A program made the position numbers and the translations under genes. Positions 10,099 through 24,923 of a stretch of DNA of 64,000 bases are shown in pieces; within the stretch, counting starts at the first letter, position 1, and each line of letters starts with the position of its first letter. This stretch comes from Saposhnikovia divaricata (taxonomy: Eukaryota > Streptophyta > Magnoliopsida > Apiales > Apiaceae), in assembly GCA_036435485.1 (NCBI GenBank), contig JAZHRN010000137.1, positions 2,108,001 to 2,172,000 of the forward strand, written 5' to 3'. Under the pieces are notes generated by a model, which had not been told where the DNA came from, searched no databases, and worked only from the letters and a program-made list of their open reading frames with translations.

Positions 10099-11276
10099 GT
10101 GTACTAACCCCTTTTAGAATTTTTCAAAAACCGAGTTTCGATTATATCAGCTCCGATTCCGGTCCGAACTGCGTCAAATAAAATTTCGTTGAATTCCAAT
10201 AACCCACAGGAACAAAATATGTAAAAATATCCACAAAATGGTCCGACTTGATTTTTAACAATATCCCAGGTAAAAACCCCTTTGAGAATTTTGGAAAACC
10301 GAGTTTCGATTATATCAGCTCCGATTACGGTCCGAATTGCGTCAAATAAAATTTCGTTGAATTCCAATAACCCATAGGAACAAAATATGTAAAAATATCC
10401 ACAAAATGGTCCGACTCAATTTTTAACAATATCCCGTGTACTAACCCCTTTGAGAATTTTCGAAAACCGAGTTTTGATCATATCAGCTCCGATTCCGGTC
10501 CGAATTGCGTCAAATAAAATTTCGTTGAATTCCAATAACCCATAGGAACAAAATATGTAAAAATATCCACAAAATGGTCCGACTCAATTTTTAACAATAT
10601 CCCGTGTACTAACCACTTTGAGGATATCCGAAAACCGAGTTTCGATCATATCAGCTCCGATTCAGGTTCGACCCGCGTCAAATAAAATTTTGTTAAATTT
10701 CAATAACCCATAGGAACAAAATATATAAAAATATCCACAAAATGGTCCGACTTGATTTTTAACAATATCCCGTGTACTAACCCCTTTTAGAATTTTTCAA
10801 AAACCGAGTTTCGATTATATCAGCTCCGATTCCGGTCCGAACTGCGTCAAATAAAATTTCGTTGAATTCCAATAACCCACAGGAACAAAATATGTAAAAA
10901 TATCCACAAAATGGTCCGACTTGATTTTTAACAATATCCCGTGTACTAACCCCTTTGAGAATTTTTGAAAACCGAGTTTTGATCATATCAGCTCCGATTC
11001 CGGTCCGAATTGCGTCAAATAAAATTTCGTTGAATTCCAATAACCCATAGGAACAAAATATGTAAAAATATCCACAAAATGGTCCGACTCAATTTTTAAC
11101 AATATCCCGTGTACTAACCACTTTGAGGATATCCGAAAACCGAGTTTCGATCATATCAGCTCCGATTCAGGTTCGACCCGCGTCAAATAAAATTTTGTTA
11201 AATTTCAATAACCCATAGGAACAAAATATATAAAAATATCCACAAAATGGTCTGACTTGATTTTTAACAATATCCC
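10099..11276. repeat. Linker F (673 bp) plus E (505 bp)
   Basis: F at 10,099-10,771 has monomers with CTTTTAGAATTTTTC, then CCCAGGTAAAAACC with the private GATTACGGTCC, then GAGAATTTTCGAAAACC, then GAGGATATCC. E follows at 10,772. GATTACGG was seen only here and in the linker 2,695 bp upstream, so these two linkers are close relatives. Confidence 0.85.
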
Positions 11277-13972
11277 GTGTACTAACCCCTTTGAGAATTT
11301 TTCAAAAACCGAGTTTCGATTATATCAGCTCCGATTCCGGTCCGAACTACGTCAAATAAAATTTCGTTGAATTCCAATAACCCACAGGAACAAAATATGT
11401 AAAAATATCCACAAAATGGTCCGACTTGATTTTTAACAATATCCCAGGTAAAAACCCCTTTGAGAATTTTGGAAAACCGAGTTTCGATTATATCAGCTCC
11501 TATTCCGGACCGAATTGCGTCAAATAAAATTTCGTTGAATTCCAATAACCCATAGGAACAAAATTTGTAAAAATATCCACAAAATGGTCCGACTCAATTT
11601 TTAACAATATCCCGTGTACTAACCACTTTGAGGATTATCCGAAAACCGAGTTTCGATCATATCAGCTCCGATTCCGGTCCGAATTGCGTCAAATAAAATT
11701 TCGTTGAATTCCAATAACCCATAGGAACAAAATATGTAAAAATATCCACAAAATGGTCCGACTTGATTTTTAACAATATCCCGTGTACTAACCCCTTTGG
11801 GAATTTTTCAAAAACCGAGTTTCGATTATATCAGCTCGGATTCCGGTCCGAACTGCGTCAAATAAAATTTCGTTGAATTCCAATAACCCATAGGAACAAA
11901 ATATGTAAAAATATCCACAAAATGGTCCGATTTGATTTTTAACAATATCCCGTGTACTAACCCCTTTGGGAATTTATCAAAAACCGAGTTTCGATTATAT
12001 CAACTCCGATTCCGGTCTGAACTGCGTCAAATAAAATTTCGTTGAATTCCAATAACCCATAGGAACAAAATATGTAAAAATATCCACAAAATGGTCCGAC
12101 TTGATTTTTAACAATATCCCGTGTACTAACCCCTTTGAGAATTTTTGAAAACCGAGTTTTGATCATATCAGCTCCGATTCCGGTCCGAATTGCGTCAAAT
12201 AAAATTTCGTTGAATTCCAATAACCCATAGGAACAAAATATGTAAAAATATCCACAAAATGGTCCGACTCAATTTTTAACAATATCCCGTGACCTAACCA
12301 CTTTGAGGATATCCGAAAACCGAGTTTCGATCATATCAGCTCCGATTCAGGTTCGACCCGCGTCAAATAAAATTTTGTTAAATTTCAATAACCCATAGGA
12401 ACAAAATATATAAAAATATCCACAAAATGGTCCGACTTGATTTTTAACAATATCCCGTGTACTAACCCCTTTGAGAATTTTTCAAAAACCGAGTTTCGAT
12501 TATATCAGCTCCGATTCCGGTCCGAACTACGTCAAATAAAATTTCGTTGAATTCCAATAACCCACAGGAACAAAATATGTAAAAATATCCACAAAATGGT
12601 CCGACTTGATTTTTAACAATATCCCATGTAAAAACCCCTTTGAGAATTTTCGAAAACCGAGTTTTGATCATATCAGCTCCGATTCCGGTCCGAATTGCGT
12701 CAAATAAAATTTCGTTGAATTCCAATAACCCATAGGAACAAAATATGTAAAAATATCCACAAAATGGTCCGACTCAATTTTTAACAATATCCCGTGTACT
12801 AACCACTTTGAGGATTATCCGAAAACCGAGTTTCGATCATATCAGCTCCGATTCCGGTCGGAATTGCGTCAAATAAAATTTCGTTGAATTCCAATAACCC
12901 ATAGGAACAAAATATGTAAAAATATCCATAAAATGGTCCGACTTGATTTTTAACAATATCCCGTGTACTAACCCCTTTGGGAATTTTTCAAAAACCGAGT
13001 TTCGATTATATCAACTCCGATTCCAGTCTGAACTGCGTCAAATAAAATTTCGTTGAATTCCAATAACCCATAGGAACAAAATATGTAAAAATATCCACAA
13101 AATGGTCCGACATGATTTTTAACAATATCCCGTGTACTAACCCCTTTGAGAATTTTCGAAAACTGAGTTTTGATCATATCAGCTCCGATTCCGGTCCGAA
13201 TTGCGTCAAATAAAATTTCGTTGAATTCCAATAACCCATAGGAACAAAATATGTAAAAATATCCACAAAATGGTCCGACTCAATTTTTAACAATATCCCG
13301 TGTACTAACCACTTTGAGGATATCCGAAAACCGAGTTTCGATCATATCAGCTCCGATTCAGGTTCGACCCGCGTCAAATAAAATTTTGTTAAATTTCAAT
13401 AACCCATAGGAACAAAATATATAAAAATATCCACAAAATGGTCCGACTTGATTTTTAACAATATACCGTGTACTAACCCCTTTTAGAATTTTTCAAAAAC
13501 CGAGTTTCGATTATATGAGCTCCGATTCCGGTCCGAACTGCGTCAAATAAAATTTCGTTGAATTCCAATAACCCACAGGAACAAAATATGTAAAAATATC
13601 CACAAAATGGTCCGACTTGATTTTTAACAATATCCCGTGTACTAACCCCTTTGAGAATTTTTGAAAACCGAGTTTTGATCATATCAGCTCCGATTCCGGT
13701 CCGAATTGCGTCAAATAAAATTTCGTTGAATTCCAATAACCCATAGGAACAAAATATGTAAAAATATCCACAAAATGGTCCGACTCAATTTTTAACAATA
13801 TCCCGTGTACTAACCACTTTGAGGATATCCGAAAACCGAGTTTCGATCATATCAGCTCCGATTCAGGTTCGACCCGCGTCAAATAAAACTTTGTTAAATT
13901 TCAATAACCCATAGGAACAAAATATATAAAAATATCCACAAAATGGTCCGACTTGATTTTTAACAATATCCC
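11277..13972. repeat. 16-mer higher-order repeat A-B-C-D-E (2,696 bp)
   Basis: Modules start at 11,277 (A), 11,952 (B), 12,457 (C), 12,963 (D) and 13,468 (E), with the spacing and markers of the copy at 2,517. Singletons include GTGACCTAACC near 12,290 and GATTCCAGTCTG near 13,022. E carries ATATACCGTG and TATATGAGCTCC, shared with the E at 2,012. Confidence 0.92.
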
Positions 13973-16668
13973 GTGTACTAACCCCTTTGAGAATTTTTCA
14001 AAAACCGAGTTTCGATTATATCAGCTCCGATTCCGGTCCGAACTACGTCAAATAAAATTTCGTTGAATTCCAATAACCCACAGGAACAAAATATGTAAAA
14101 ATATCCACAAAATGGTCCGACTTGATTTTTAACAATATCCCAGGTAAAAACCCCTTTGAGAATTTTGGAAAACCGAGTTTCGATTATATCAGCTCCTATT
14201 CCGGACCGAATTGCGTCAAATAAAATTTCGTTGAATTCCAATAACCCATAGGAACAAAATTTGTAAAAATATCCACAAAATGGTCCGACTCAATTTTTAA
14301 CAATATCCCGTGTACTAACCACTTTGAGGATTATCCGAAAACCGAGTTTCGATCATATCAGCTCCGATTCCGGTCCGAATTGCGTCAAATAAAATTTCGT
14401 TGAATTCCAATAACCCATAGGAACAAAATATGTAAAAATATCCACAAAATGGTCCGACTTGATTTTTAACAATATCCCGTGTACTAACCCCTTTGGGAAT
14501 TTTTCAAAAACCGAGTTTTGATTATATCAGCTCGGATTCCGGTCCGAACTGCGTCAAATAAAATTTCGTTGAATTCCAATAACCCATAGGAACAAAATAT
14601 GTAAAAATATCCACAAAATGGTCCGACTTGATTTTTAACAATATCCCGTGTACTAACCCCTTTGGGAATTTATCAAAAACCGAGTTTCGATTATATCAAC
14701 TCCGATTCCGGTCTGAACTGCGTCAAATAAAATTTCGTTGAATTCCAATAACCCATAGGAACAAAATATGTAAAAATATCCACAAAATGGTCCGACTTGA
14801 TTTTTAACAATATCCCGTGTACTAACCCCTTTGAGAATTTTTGAAAACCGAGTTTTGATCATATCAGCTCCGATTCCGGTCCGAATTGCGTCAAATAAAA
14901 TTTCGTTGAATTCCAATAACCCATAGGAACAAAATATGTAAAAATATCCACAAAATGGTCCGACTCAATTTTTAACAATATCCCGTGTACTAACCACTTT
15001 GAGGATATCCGAAAACCGAGTTTCGATCATATCAGCTCCGATTCAGGTTCGACCCGCGTCAAATAAAATTTTGTTAAATTTCAATAACCCATAGGAACAA
15101 AATATATAAAAATATCCACAAAATGGTCCGACTTGATTTTTAACAATATCCCGTGTACTAACCCCTTTGAGAATTTTTCAAAAACCGAGTTTCGATTATA
15201 TCAGCTCCGATTCCGGTCCGAACTACGTCAAATAAAATTTCGTTGAATTCCAATAACCCACAGGAACAAAATATGTAAAAATATCCACAAAATGGTCCGA
15301 CTTGATTTTTAACAATATCCCATGTAAAAACCCCTTTGAGAATTTTGGAAAACCGAGTTTTGATCATATCAGCTCCGATTCCGGTCCGAATTGCGTCAAA
15401 TAAAATTTCGTTGAATTCCAATAACCCATAGGAACAAAATATGTAAAAATATCCACAAAATGGTCCGACTCAATTTTTAACAATATCCCGTGTACTAACC
15501 ACTTTGAGGATTATCCGAAAACCGAGTTTCGATCATATCAGCTCCGATTCCGGTCCGAATTGCGTCAAATAAAATTTCGTTGAATTCCAATAACCCATAG
15601 GAACAAAATATGTAAAAATATCCATAAAATGGTCCGACTTGATTTTTAACAATATCCCGTGTACTAACCCCTTTGGGAATTTTTCAAAAACCGAGTTTCG
15701 ATTATATCAACTCCGATTCCGGTCTGAACTGCGTCAAATAAAATTTCGTTGAATTCCAATAACCCATAGGAACAAAATATGTAAAAATATCCACAAAATG
15801 GTCCGACATGATTTTTAACAATATCCCGTGTACTAACCCCTTTGAGAATTTTCGAAAACTGAGTTTTGATCATATCAGCTCCGATTCCGGTCCGAATTGC
15901 GTCAAATAAAATTTCGTTGAATTCCAATAACCCATAGGAACAAAATATGTAAAAATATCCACAAAATGGTCCGACTCAATTTTTAACAATATCCCGTGTA
16001 CTAACCACTTTGAGGATATCCGAAAACCGAGTTTCGATCATATCAGCTCCGATTCAGGTTCGACCCGCGTCAAATAAAATTTTGTTAAATTTCAATAACC
16101 CATAGGAACAAAATATATAAAAATATCCACAAAATGGTCCGACTTGATTTTTAACAATATCCCGTGTACTAACTCCTTTTAGAATTTTTCAAAAACCGAG
16201 TTTCGATTATATCAGCTCCGATTCCGGTCCGAACTGCGTCAAATAAAATTTCGTTGAATTCCAATAACCCACAGGAACAAAATATGTAAAAATATCCACA
16301 AAATGGTCCGACTTGATTTTTAACAATATCCCGTGTACTAACCCCTTTGAGAATTTTTGAAAACCGAGTTTTGATCATATCAGCTCCGATTCCGGTCCGA
16401 ATTGCGTCAAATAAAATTTCGTTGAATTCCAATAACCCATAGGAACAAAATATGTAAAAATATCCACAAAATGGTCCGACTCAATTTTTAACAATATCCC
16501 GTGTACTAACCACTTTGAGGATATCCGAAAACCGAGTTTCGATCATATCAGCTCCGATTCAGGTTCGACCCGCGTCAAATAAAACTTTGTTAAATTTCAA
16601 TAACCCATAGGAACAAAATATATAAAAATATCCACAAAATGGTCCGACTTGATTTTTAACAATATCCC
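13973..16668. repeat. 16-mer higher-order repeat A-B-C-D-E (2,696 bp)
   Basis: Modules start at 13,973, 14,648, 15,153, 15,659 and 16,164. This copy matches 2,517-5,212 more closely than its direct neighbour does. Both have TTTTGGAAAACCGAGTTTTG in C (3,888 and 15,344) and TACTAACTCCTTTTAG at the start of E (4,708 and 16,164). Confidence 0.92.
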
Positions 16669-18859
16669 GTGTACTAACCCCTTTGAGAATTTTTCAAAAA
16701 CCGAGTTTCGATTATATCAGCTCCGATTCCGGTCCGAACTACGTCAAATAAAATTTCGTTGAATTCCAATAACCCACAGGAACAAAATATGTAAAAATAT
16801 CCACAAAATGGTCCGACTTGATTTTTAACAATATCCCAGGTAAAAACCCCTTTGAGAATTTTGGAAAACCGAGTTTCGATTATATCAGCTCCTATTCCGG
16901 ACCGAATTGCGTCAAATAAAATTTCGTTGAATTCCAATAACCCATAGGAACAAAATTTGTAAAAATATCCACAAAATGGTCCGACTCAATTTTTAACAAT
17001 ATCCCGTGTACTAACCACTTTGAGGATTATCCGAAAACCGAGTTTCGATCATATCAGCTCCGATTCCGGTCCGAATTGCGTCAAATAAAATTTCGTTGAA
17101 TTCCAATAACCCATAGGAACAAAATATGTAAAAATATCCACAAAATGGTCCGACTTGATTTTTAACAATATCCCGTGTACTAACCCCTTTGGGAATTTTT
17201 CAAAAACCGAGTTTTGATTATATCAGCTCGGATTCCGGTCCGAACTGCGTCAAATAAAATTTCGTTGAATTCCAATAACCCATAGGAACAAAATATGTAA
17301 AAATATCCACAAAATGGTCCGACTTGATTTTTAACAATATCCCGTGTACTAACCCCTTTGGGAATTTATCAAAAACCGAGTTTCGATTATATCAACTCCG
17401 ATTCCGGTCTGAACTGCGTCAAATAAAATTTCGTTGAATTCCAATAACCCATAGGAACAAAATATGTAAAAATATCCACAAAATGGTCCGACTTGATTTT
17501 TAACAATATCCCGTGTACTAACCCCTTTGAGAATTTTTGAAAACCGAGTTTTGATCATATCAGCTCCGATTCCGGTCCGAATTGCGTCAAATAAAATTTC
17601 GTTGAATTCCAATAACCCATAGGAACAAAATATGTAAAAATATCCACAAAATGGTCCGACTCAATTTTTAACAATATCCCGTGTACTAACCACTTTGAGG
17701 ATATCCGAAAACCGAGTTTCGATCATATCAGCTCCGATTCAGGTTCGACCCGCGTCAAATAAAATTTTGTTAAATTTCAATAACCCATAGGAACAAAATA
17801 TATAAAAATATCCACAAAATGGTCCGACTTGATTTTTAACAATATCCCGTGTACTAACCCCTTTGAGAATTTTTCAAAAACCGAGTTTCAATTATATCAG
17901 CTCCGATTCCGGTCCGAACTACGTCAAATAAAATTTCGTTGAATTCCAATAACCCACAGGAACAAAATATGTAAAAATATCCACAAAATGGTCCGACTTG
18001 ATTTTTAACAATATCCCATGTAAAAACCCCTTTGAGAATTTTCGAAAACCGAGTTTTGATCATATCAGCTCCGATTCCGGTCCGAATTGCGTCAAATAAA
18101 ATTTCGTTGAATTCCAATAACCCATAGGAACAAAATATGTAAAAATATCCACAAAATGGTCCGACTCAATTTTTAACAATATCCCGTGTACTAACCACTT
18201 TGAGGATTATCCGAAAACCGAGTTTCGATCATATCAGCTCCGATTCCGGTCCGAATTGCGTCAAATAAAATTTCGTTGAATTCCAATAACCCATAGGAAC
18301 AAAATATGTAAAAATATCCATAAAATGGTCCGACTTGATTTTTAACAATATCCCGTGTACTAACCCCTTTGGGAATTTTTCAAAAACCGAGTTTCGATTA
18401 TATCAACTCCGATTCCGGTCTGAACTGCGTCAAATAAAATTTCGTTGAATTCCAATAACCCATAGGAACAAAATATGTAAAAATATCCACAAAATGGTCC
18501 GACATGATTTTTAACAATATCCCGTGTACTAACCCCTTTGAGAATTTTCGAAAACTGAGTTTTGATCATATCAGCTCCGATTCCGGTCCGAATTGCGTCA
18601 AATAAAATTTCGTTGAATTCCAATAACCCATAGGAACAAAATATGTAAAAATATCCACAAAATGGTCCGACTCAATTTTTAACAATATCCCGTGTACTAA
18701 CCACTTTGAGGATATCCGAAAACCGAGTTTCGATCATATCAGCTCCGATTCAGGTTCGACCCGCGTCAAATAAAATTTTGTTAAATTTCAATAACCCATA
18801 GGAACAAAATATATAAAAATATCCACAAAATGGTCCGACTTGATTTTTAACAATATCCC
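16669..18859. repeat. 13-mer core A-B-C-D (2,191 bp)
   Basis: Modules start at 16,669 (A), 17,344 (B), 17,849 (C) and 18,355 (D). The private GAGTTTCAATTATATC in C at about 17,886 corresponds to the same variant at about 6,430, exactly 11,456 bp upstream. An F linker follows in place of E. Confidence 0.9.
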
Positions 18860-20879
18860 GTGTACTAACCCCTTTTAGAATTTTTCAAAAACCGAGTTTC
18901 GATTATATCAGCTCCGATTCCGGTCCGAACTGCGTCAAATAAAATTTCGTTGAATTCCAATAACCCACAGGAACAAAATATGTAAAAATATCCTCAAAAT
19001 GGTCCGACTTGATTTTTAACAATATCCCAGGTAAAAACCCCTTTGAGAATTTTGGAAAACCGAGTTTCGATTATATCAGCTCCGATTCCGGTCCGAATTG
19101 CGTCAAATAAAATTTCGTTGAATTTCAATAACCCATAGGAACAAAATATGTAAAAATATCCACAAAATGGTCCGACTCAATTTTTAACAATATCCCGTGT
19201 ACTAACCCCTTTGAGAATTTTCGAAAACCGAGTTTTGATCATATCAGCTCCGATTCCGGTCCGAATTGCGTCAAATAAAATTTCGTTGAATTCCAATAAC
19301 CCATAGGAACAAAATATGTAAAAATATCAACAAAATGGTCCGACTCAATTTTTAACAATATCCCGTGTACTAACCACTTTGAGGATATCCGAAAACCGAG
19401 TTTCGATCATATCAGCTCCGATTCAGGTTCGACCCGCGTCAAATAAAATTTTGTTAAATTTCAATAACCCATAGGAACAAAATATATAAAAATATCCACA
19501 AAATGGTCCGACTTGATTTTTAACAATATCCCGTGTACTAACCCCTTTTAGAATTTTTCAAAAACCGAGTTTCGATTATATCAGCTCCGATTCCGGTCCG
19601 AACTGCGTCAAATAAAATTTCGTTGAATTCCAATAACTCACAGGAACAAAATATGTAAAAATATCCACAAAATGGTCCGACTTGATTTTTAACAATATCC
19701 CAGGTAAAAACCCCTTTGAGAATTTTGGAAAACCGAGTTTCGATTATATCAGCTCCGATTCCGGTCCGAATTGCGTCAAATAAAATTTCGTTGAATTCCA
19801 ATAACCCATAGGAACAAAATATGTAAAAATATCCACAAAATGGTCCGACTCAATTTTTAACAATATCCCGTGTACTAACCCCTTTGAGAATTTTCGAAAA
19901 CCGAGTTTTGATCATATCAGCTCCGATTCCGGTCCGAATTGCGTCAAATAAAATTTCGTTGAATTCCAATAACCCATAGGAACAAAATATGTAAAAATAT
20001 CCACAAAATGGTCCGACTCAATTTTTAACAATATCCCGTGTACTAACCACTTTGAGGATTATCCGAAAACCGAGTTTTGATCATATCAGCTCCGATTCCG
20101 GTCCGAATTGCGTCAAATAAAATTTCGTTGAATTCCAATAACCCATAGGAACAAAATATGTAAAAATATCCACAAAATGGTCCGACTCAATTTTTAACAA
20201 TATCCCGTGTACTAACCACTTTGAGGATATCCGAAAACCGAGTTTCGATCATATCAGCTCCGATTCAGGTTCGACCCGCGTCAAATAAAATTTTGTTAAA
20301 TTTCAATAACCCATAGGAACAAAATATATAAAAATATCCACAAAATGGTCCGACTTGATTTTTAACAATATACCGTGTACTAACCCCTTTTAGAATTTTT
20401 CAAAAACCGAGTTTCGATTATATCAGCTCCGATTCCGGTCCGAACTGCGTCAAATAAAATTTCGTTGAATTCCAATAACCCACAGGAACAAAATATGTAA
20501 AAATATCCACAAAATGGTCCGACTTGATTTTTAACAATATCCCGTGTACTAACCCCTTTGAGAATTTTTGAAAACCGAGTTTTGATCATATCAGCTCCGA
20601 TTGCGGTCCGAATTGCGTCAAATAAAATTTCGTTGAATTCCAATAACCCATAGGAACAAAATATGTAAAAATATCCACAAAATGGTCCGACTCAATTTTT
20701 AACAATATCCCGTGTACTAACCACTTTGAGGATATCCGAAAACCGAGTTTCGATCATATGAGCTCCGATTCAGGTTCGACCCGCGTCAAATAAAACTTTG
20801 TTAAATTTCAATAACCCATAGGAACAAAATATATAAAAATATCCACAAAATGGTCCGACTTGATTTTTAACAATATCCC
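18860..20879. repeat. Linker run F (673) - F (842) - E (505)
   Basis: F starts at 18,860 and 19,533, E at 20,375. The first F carries ATCCTCAAAATGG near 18,993, which puts a stop in the minus-strand frame that most neighbours keep open. Its later monomer has GAATTTCAATAAC, losing the EcoRI site; this variant then recurs to about 36 kb. The 842-bp F has one extra monomer, GAGGATTATCCG with GAGTTTTGATC. Confidence 0.85.
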
Positions 20880-23070
20880 GTGTACTAACCCCTTTGAGAA
20901 TTTTTCAAAAACCGAGTTTCGATTATATCAGCTCCGATTCCGGTCCGAACTACGTCAAATAAAATTTCGTTGAATTCCAATAACCCACAGGAACAAAATA
21001 TGTAAAAATATCCACAAAATGGTCCGACTTGATTTTTAACAATATCCCAGGTAAAAACCCCTTTGAGAATTTTGGAAAACCGAGTTTCGATTATATCAGC
21101 TCCTATTCCGGACCGAATTGCGTCAAATAAAATTTCGTTGAATTCCAATAACCCATAGGAACAAATTTTGTAAAAATATCCACAAAATGGTCCGACTCAA
21201 TTTTTAACAATATCCCGTGTACTAACCACTTTGAGGATTATCCGAAAACCGAGTTTCGATCATATCAGCTCCGATTCCGGTCCGAATTGCGTCAAATAAA
21301 ATTTCGTTGAATTCCAATAACCCATAGGAACAAAATATGTAAAAATATCCACAAAATGGTCCGACTTGATTTTTAACAATATCCCGTGTACTAACCCCTT
21401 TGGGAATTTTTCAAAAACCGAGTTTCGATTATATCAGCTCGGATTCCGGTCCGAACTGCGTCAAATAAAATTTCGTTGAATTCCAATAACCCATAGGAAC
21501 AAAATATGTAAAAATATCCACAAAATGGTCCGACTTGATTTTTAACAATATCCCGTGTACTAACCCCTTTGGGAATTTATCAAAAACCGAGTTTCGATTA
21601 TATCAACTCCGATTCCGGTCTGAACTGCGTCAAATAAAATTTCGTTGAATTCCAATAACCCATAGGAACAAAATATGTAAAAATATCCACAAAATGGTCC
21701 GACTTGATTTTTAACAATATCCCGTGTACTAACCCCTTTGAGAATTTTTGAAAACCGAGTTTTGATCATATCAGCTCCGATTCCGGTCCGAATTGCGTCA
21801 AATAAAATTTCGTTGAATTCCAATAACCCATAGGAACAAAATATGTAAAAATATCCACAAAATGGTCCGACTCAATTTTTAACAATATCCCGTGTACTAA
21901 CCACTTTGAGGATATCCGAAAACCGAGTTTCGATCATATCAGCTCCGATTCAGGTTCGACCCGCGTCAAATAAAATTTTGTTAAATTTCAATAACCCATA
22001 GGAACAAAATATATAAAAATATCCACAAAATGGTCCGACTTGATTTTTAACAATATCCCGTGTACTAACCCCTTTGAGAATTTTTCAAAAACCGAGTTTC
22101 GATTATATCAGCTCCGATTCCGGTCCGAACTACGTCAAATAAAATTTCGTTGAATTCCAATAACCCACAGGAACAAAATATGTAAAAATATCCACAAAAT
22201 GGTCCGACTTGATTTTTAACAATATCCCATGTAAAAACCCCTTTGAGAATTTTCGAAAACCGAGTTTTGATCATATCAGCTCCGATTCCGGTCCGAATTG
22301 CGTCAAATAAAATTTCGTTGAATTCCAATAACCCATAGGAACAAAATATGTAAAAATATCCACAAAATGGTCCGACTCAATTTTTAACAATATCCCGTGT
22401 ACTAACCACTTTGAGGATTATCCGAAAACCGAGTTTCGATCATATCAGCTCCGATTCCGGTCCGAATTGCGTCAAATAAAATTTCGTTGAATTCCAATAA
22501 CCCATAGGAACAAAATATGTAAAAATATCCATAAAATGGTCCGACTTGATTTTTAACAATATCCCGTGTACTAACCCCTTTGGGAATTTTTCAAAAACCG
22601 AGTTTCGATTATATCAACTCCGATTCCGGTCTGAACTGCGTCAAATAAAATTTCGTTGAATTCCAATAACCCATAGGAACAAAATATGTAAAAATATCCA
22701 CAAAATGGTCCGACATGATTTTTAACAATATCCCGTGTACTAACCCCTTTGAGAATTTTCGAAAACTGAGTTTTGATCATATCAGCTCCGATTCCGGTCC
22801 GAATTGCGTCAAATAAAATTTCGTTGAATTCCAATAACCCATAGGAACAAAATATGTAAAAATATCCACAAAATGGTCCGACTCAATTTTTAACAATATC
22901 CCGTGTACTAACCACTTTGAGGATATCCGAAAACCGAGTTTCGATCATATCAGCTCCGATTCAGGTTCGACCCGCGTCAAATAAAATTTTGTTAAATTTC
23001 AATAACCCATAGGAACAAAATATATAAAAATATCCACAAAATGGTCCGACTTGATTTTTAACAATATCCC
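20880..23070. repeat. 13-mer core A-B-C-D (2,191 bp)
   Basis: Modules start at 20,880, 21,555, 22,060 and 22,566 with the standard markers. A near-identical E-A pair lies 12,801 bp downstream at 33,176-34,355, the next A of this type. Confidence 0.9.
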
Positions 23071-24923
23071 GTGTACTAACCCCTTTTAGAATTTTTCAAA
23101 AACCGAGTTTCGATTATATCAGCTCCGATTCCGGTCCGAACTGCGTCAAATAAAATTTCGTTGAATTCCAATAACCCACGGGAACAAAATATGTAAAAAT
23201 ATCCACAAAATGGTCCGACTTGATTTTTAACAATATCCCAGGTAAAAACCCCTTTGAGAATTTTGGAAAACCGAGTTTCGATTATATCAGCTCCGATTCC
23301 GGTCCGAATTGCGTCAAATAAAATTTCGTTGAATTTCAATAACCCATAGGAACAAAATATGTAAAAATATCCACAAAATGGTCCGACTCAATTTTTAACA
23401 ATATCCCGTGTACTAACCCCTTTGAGAATTTTCGAAAACCGAGTTTTGATCATATCAGCTCCGATTCCGGTCCGAATTGCGTCAAATAAAATTTCGTTGA
23501 ATTCCAATAACCCATAGGAACAAAATATGTAAAAATATCCACAAAATGGTCCGACTCAATTTTTAACAATATCCCGTGTACTAACCACTTTGAGGATTAT
23601 CCGAAAACCGAGTTTTGATCATATCAGCTCCGATTCCGGTCCGAATTGCGTCAAATAAAATTTCGTTGAATTCCAATAACCCATAGGAACAAAATATGTA
23701 AAAATATCCACAAAATGGTCCGACTCAATTTTTAACAATATCCCGTGTACTAACCACTTTGAGGATATCCGAAAACCGAGTTTCGATCATATCAGCTCCG
23801 ATTCAGGTTCGACCCGCGTCAAATAAAATTTTGTTAAATTTCAATAACCCATAGGAACAAAATATATAAAAATATCCACAAAATGGTCCGACTTGATTTT
23901 TAACAATATCCCGTGTACTAACCCCTTTGAGAATTTTTCAAAAACCGAGTTTCGATTATATCAGCTCCGATTCCGGTCCGAACTACGTCAAATAAAATTT
24001 CGTTGAATTCCAATAACCCACAGGAACAAAATATGTAAAAATATCCACAAAATGGTCCGACTTGATTTTTAACAATATCCCATGTAAAAACCCCTTTGAG
24101 AATTTTCGAAAACCGAGTTTTGATCATATCAGCTCCGATTCCGGTCCGAATTGCGTCAAATAAAATTTCGTTGAATTCCAATAACCCATAGGAACAAAAT
24201 ATGTAAAAATATCCACAAAATGGTCCGACTCAATTTTTAACAATATCCCGTGTACTAACCACTTTGAGGATTATCCGAAAACCGAGTTTCGATCATATCA
24301 GCTCCGATTCCGGTCCGAATTGCGTCAAATAAAATTTCGTTGAATTCCAATAACCCATAGGAACAAAATATGTAAAAATATCCATAAAATGGTCCGACTT
24401 GATTTTTAACAATATCCCGTGTACTAACCCCTTTGGGAATTTTTCAAAAACCGAGTTTCGATTATATCAACTCCGATTCCGGTCTGAACTGCGTCAAATA
24501 AAATTTCGTTGAATTCCAATAACCCATAGGAACAAAATATGTAAAAATATCCACAAAATGGTCCGACATGATTTTTAACAATATCCCGTGTACTAACCCC
24601 TTTGAGAATTTTCGAAAACTGAGTTTTGATCATATCAGCTCCGATTCCGGTCCGAATTGCGTCAAATAAAATTTCGTTGAATTCCAATAACCCATAGGAA
24701 CAAAATATGTAAAAATATCCACAAAATGTTCCGACTCAATTTTTAACAATATCCCGTGTACTAACCACTTTGAGGATATCCGAAAACCGAGTTTCGATCA
24801 TATCAGCTCCGATTCAGGTTCGACCCGCGTCAAATAAAATTTTGTTAAATTTCAATAACCCATAGGAACAAAATATATAAAAATATCCACAAAATGGTCC
24901 GACTTGATTTTTAACAATATCCC
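23071..24923. repeat. Modules F (842) - C - D
   Basis: F starts at 23,071, C at 23,913 and D at 24,419. The block from about 22.2 to 26.5 kb repeats 7,410 bp (44 monomers) downstream. A singleton ATGTTCCGACTC lies near 24,727. Confidence 0.85.
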
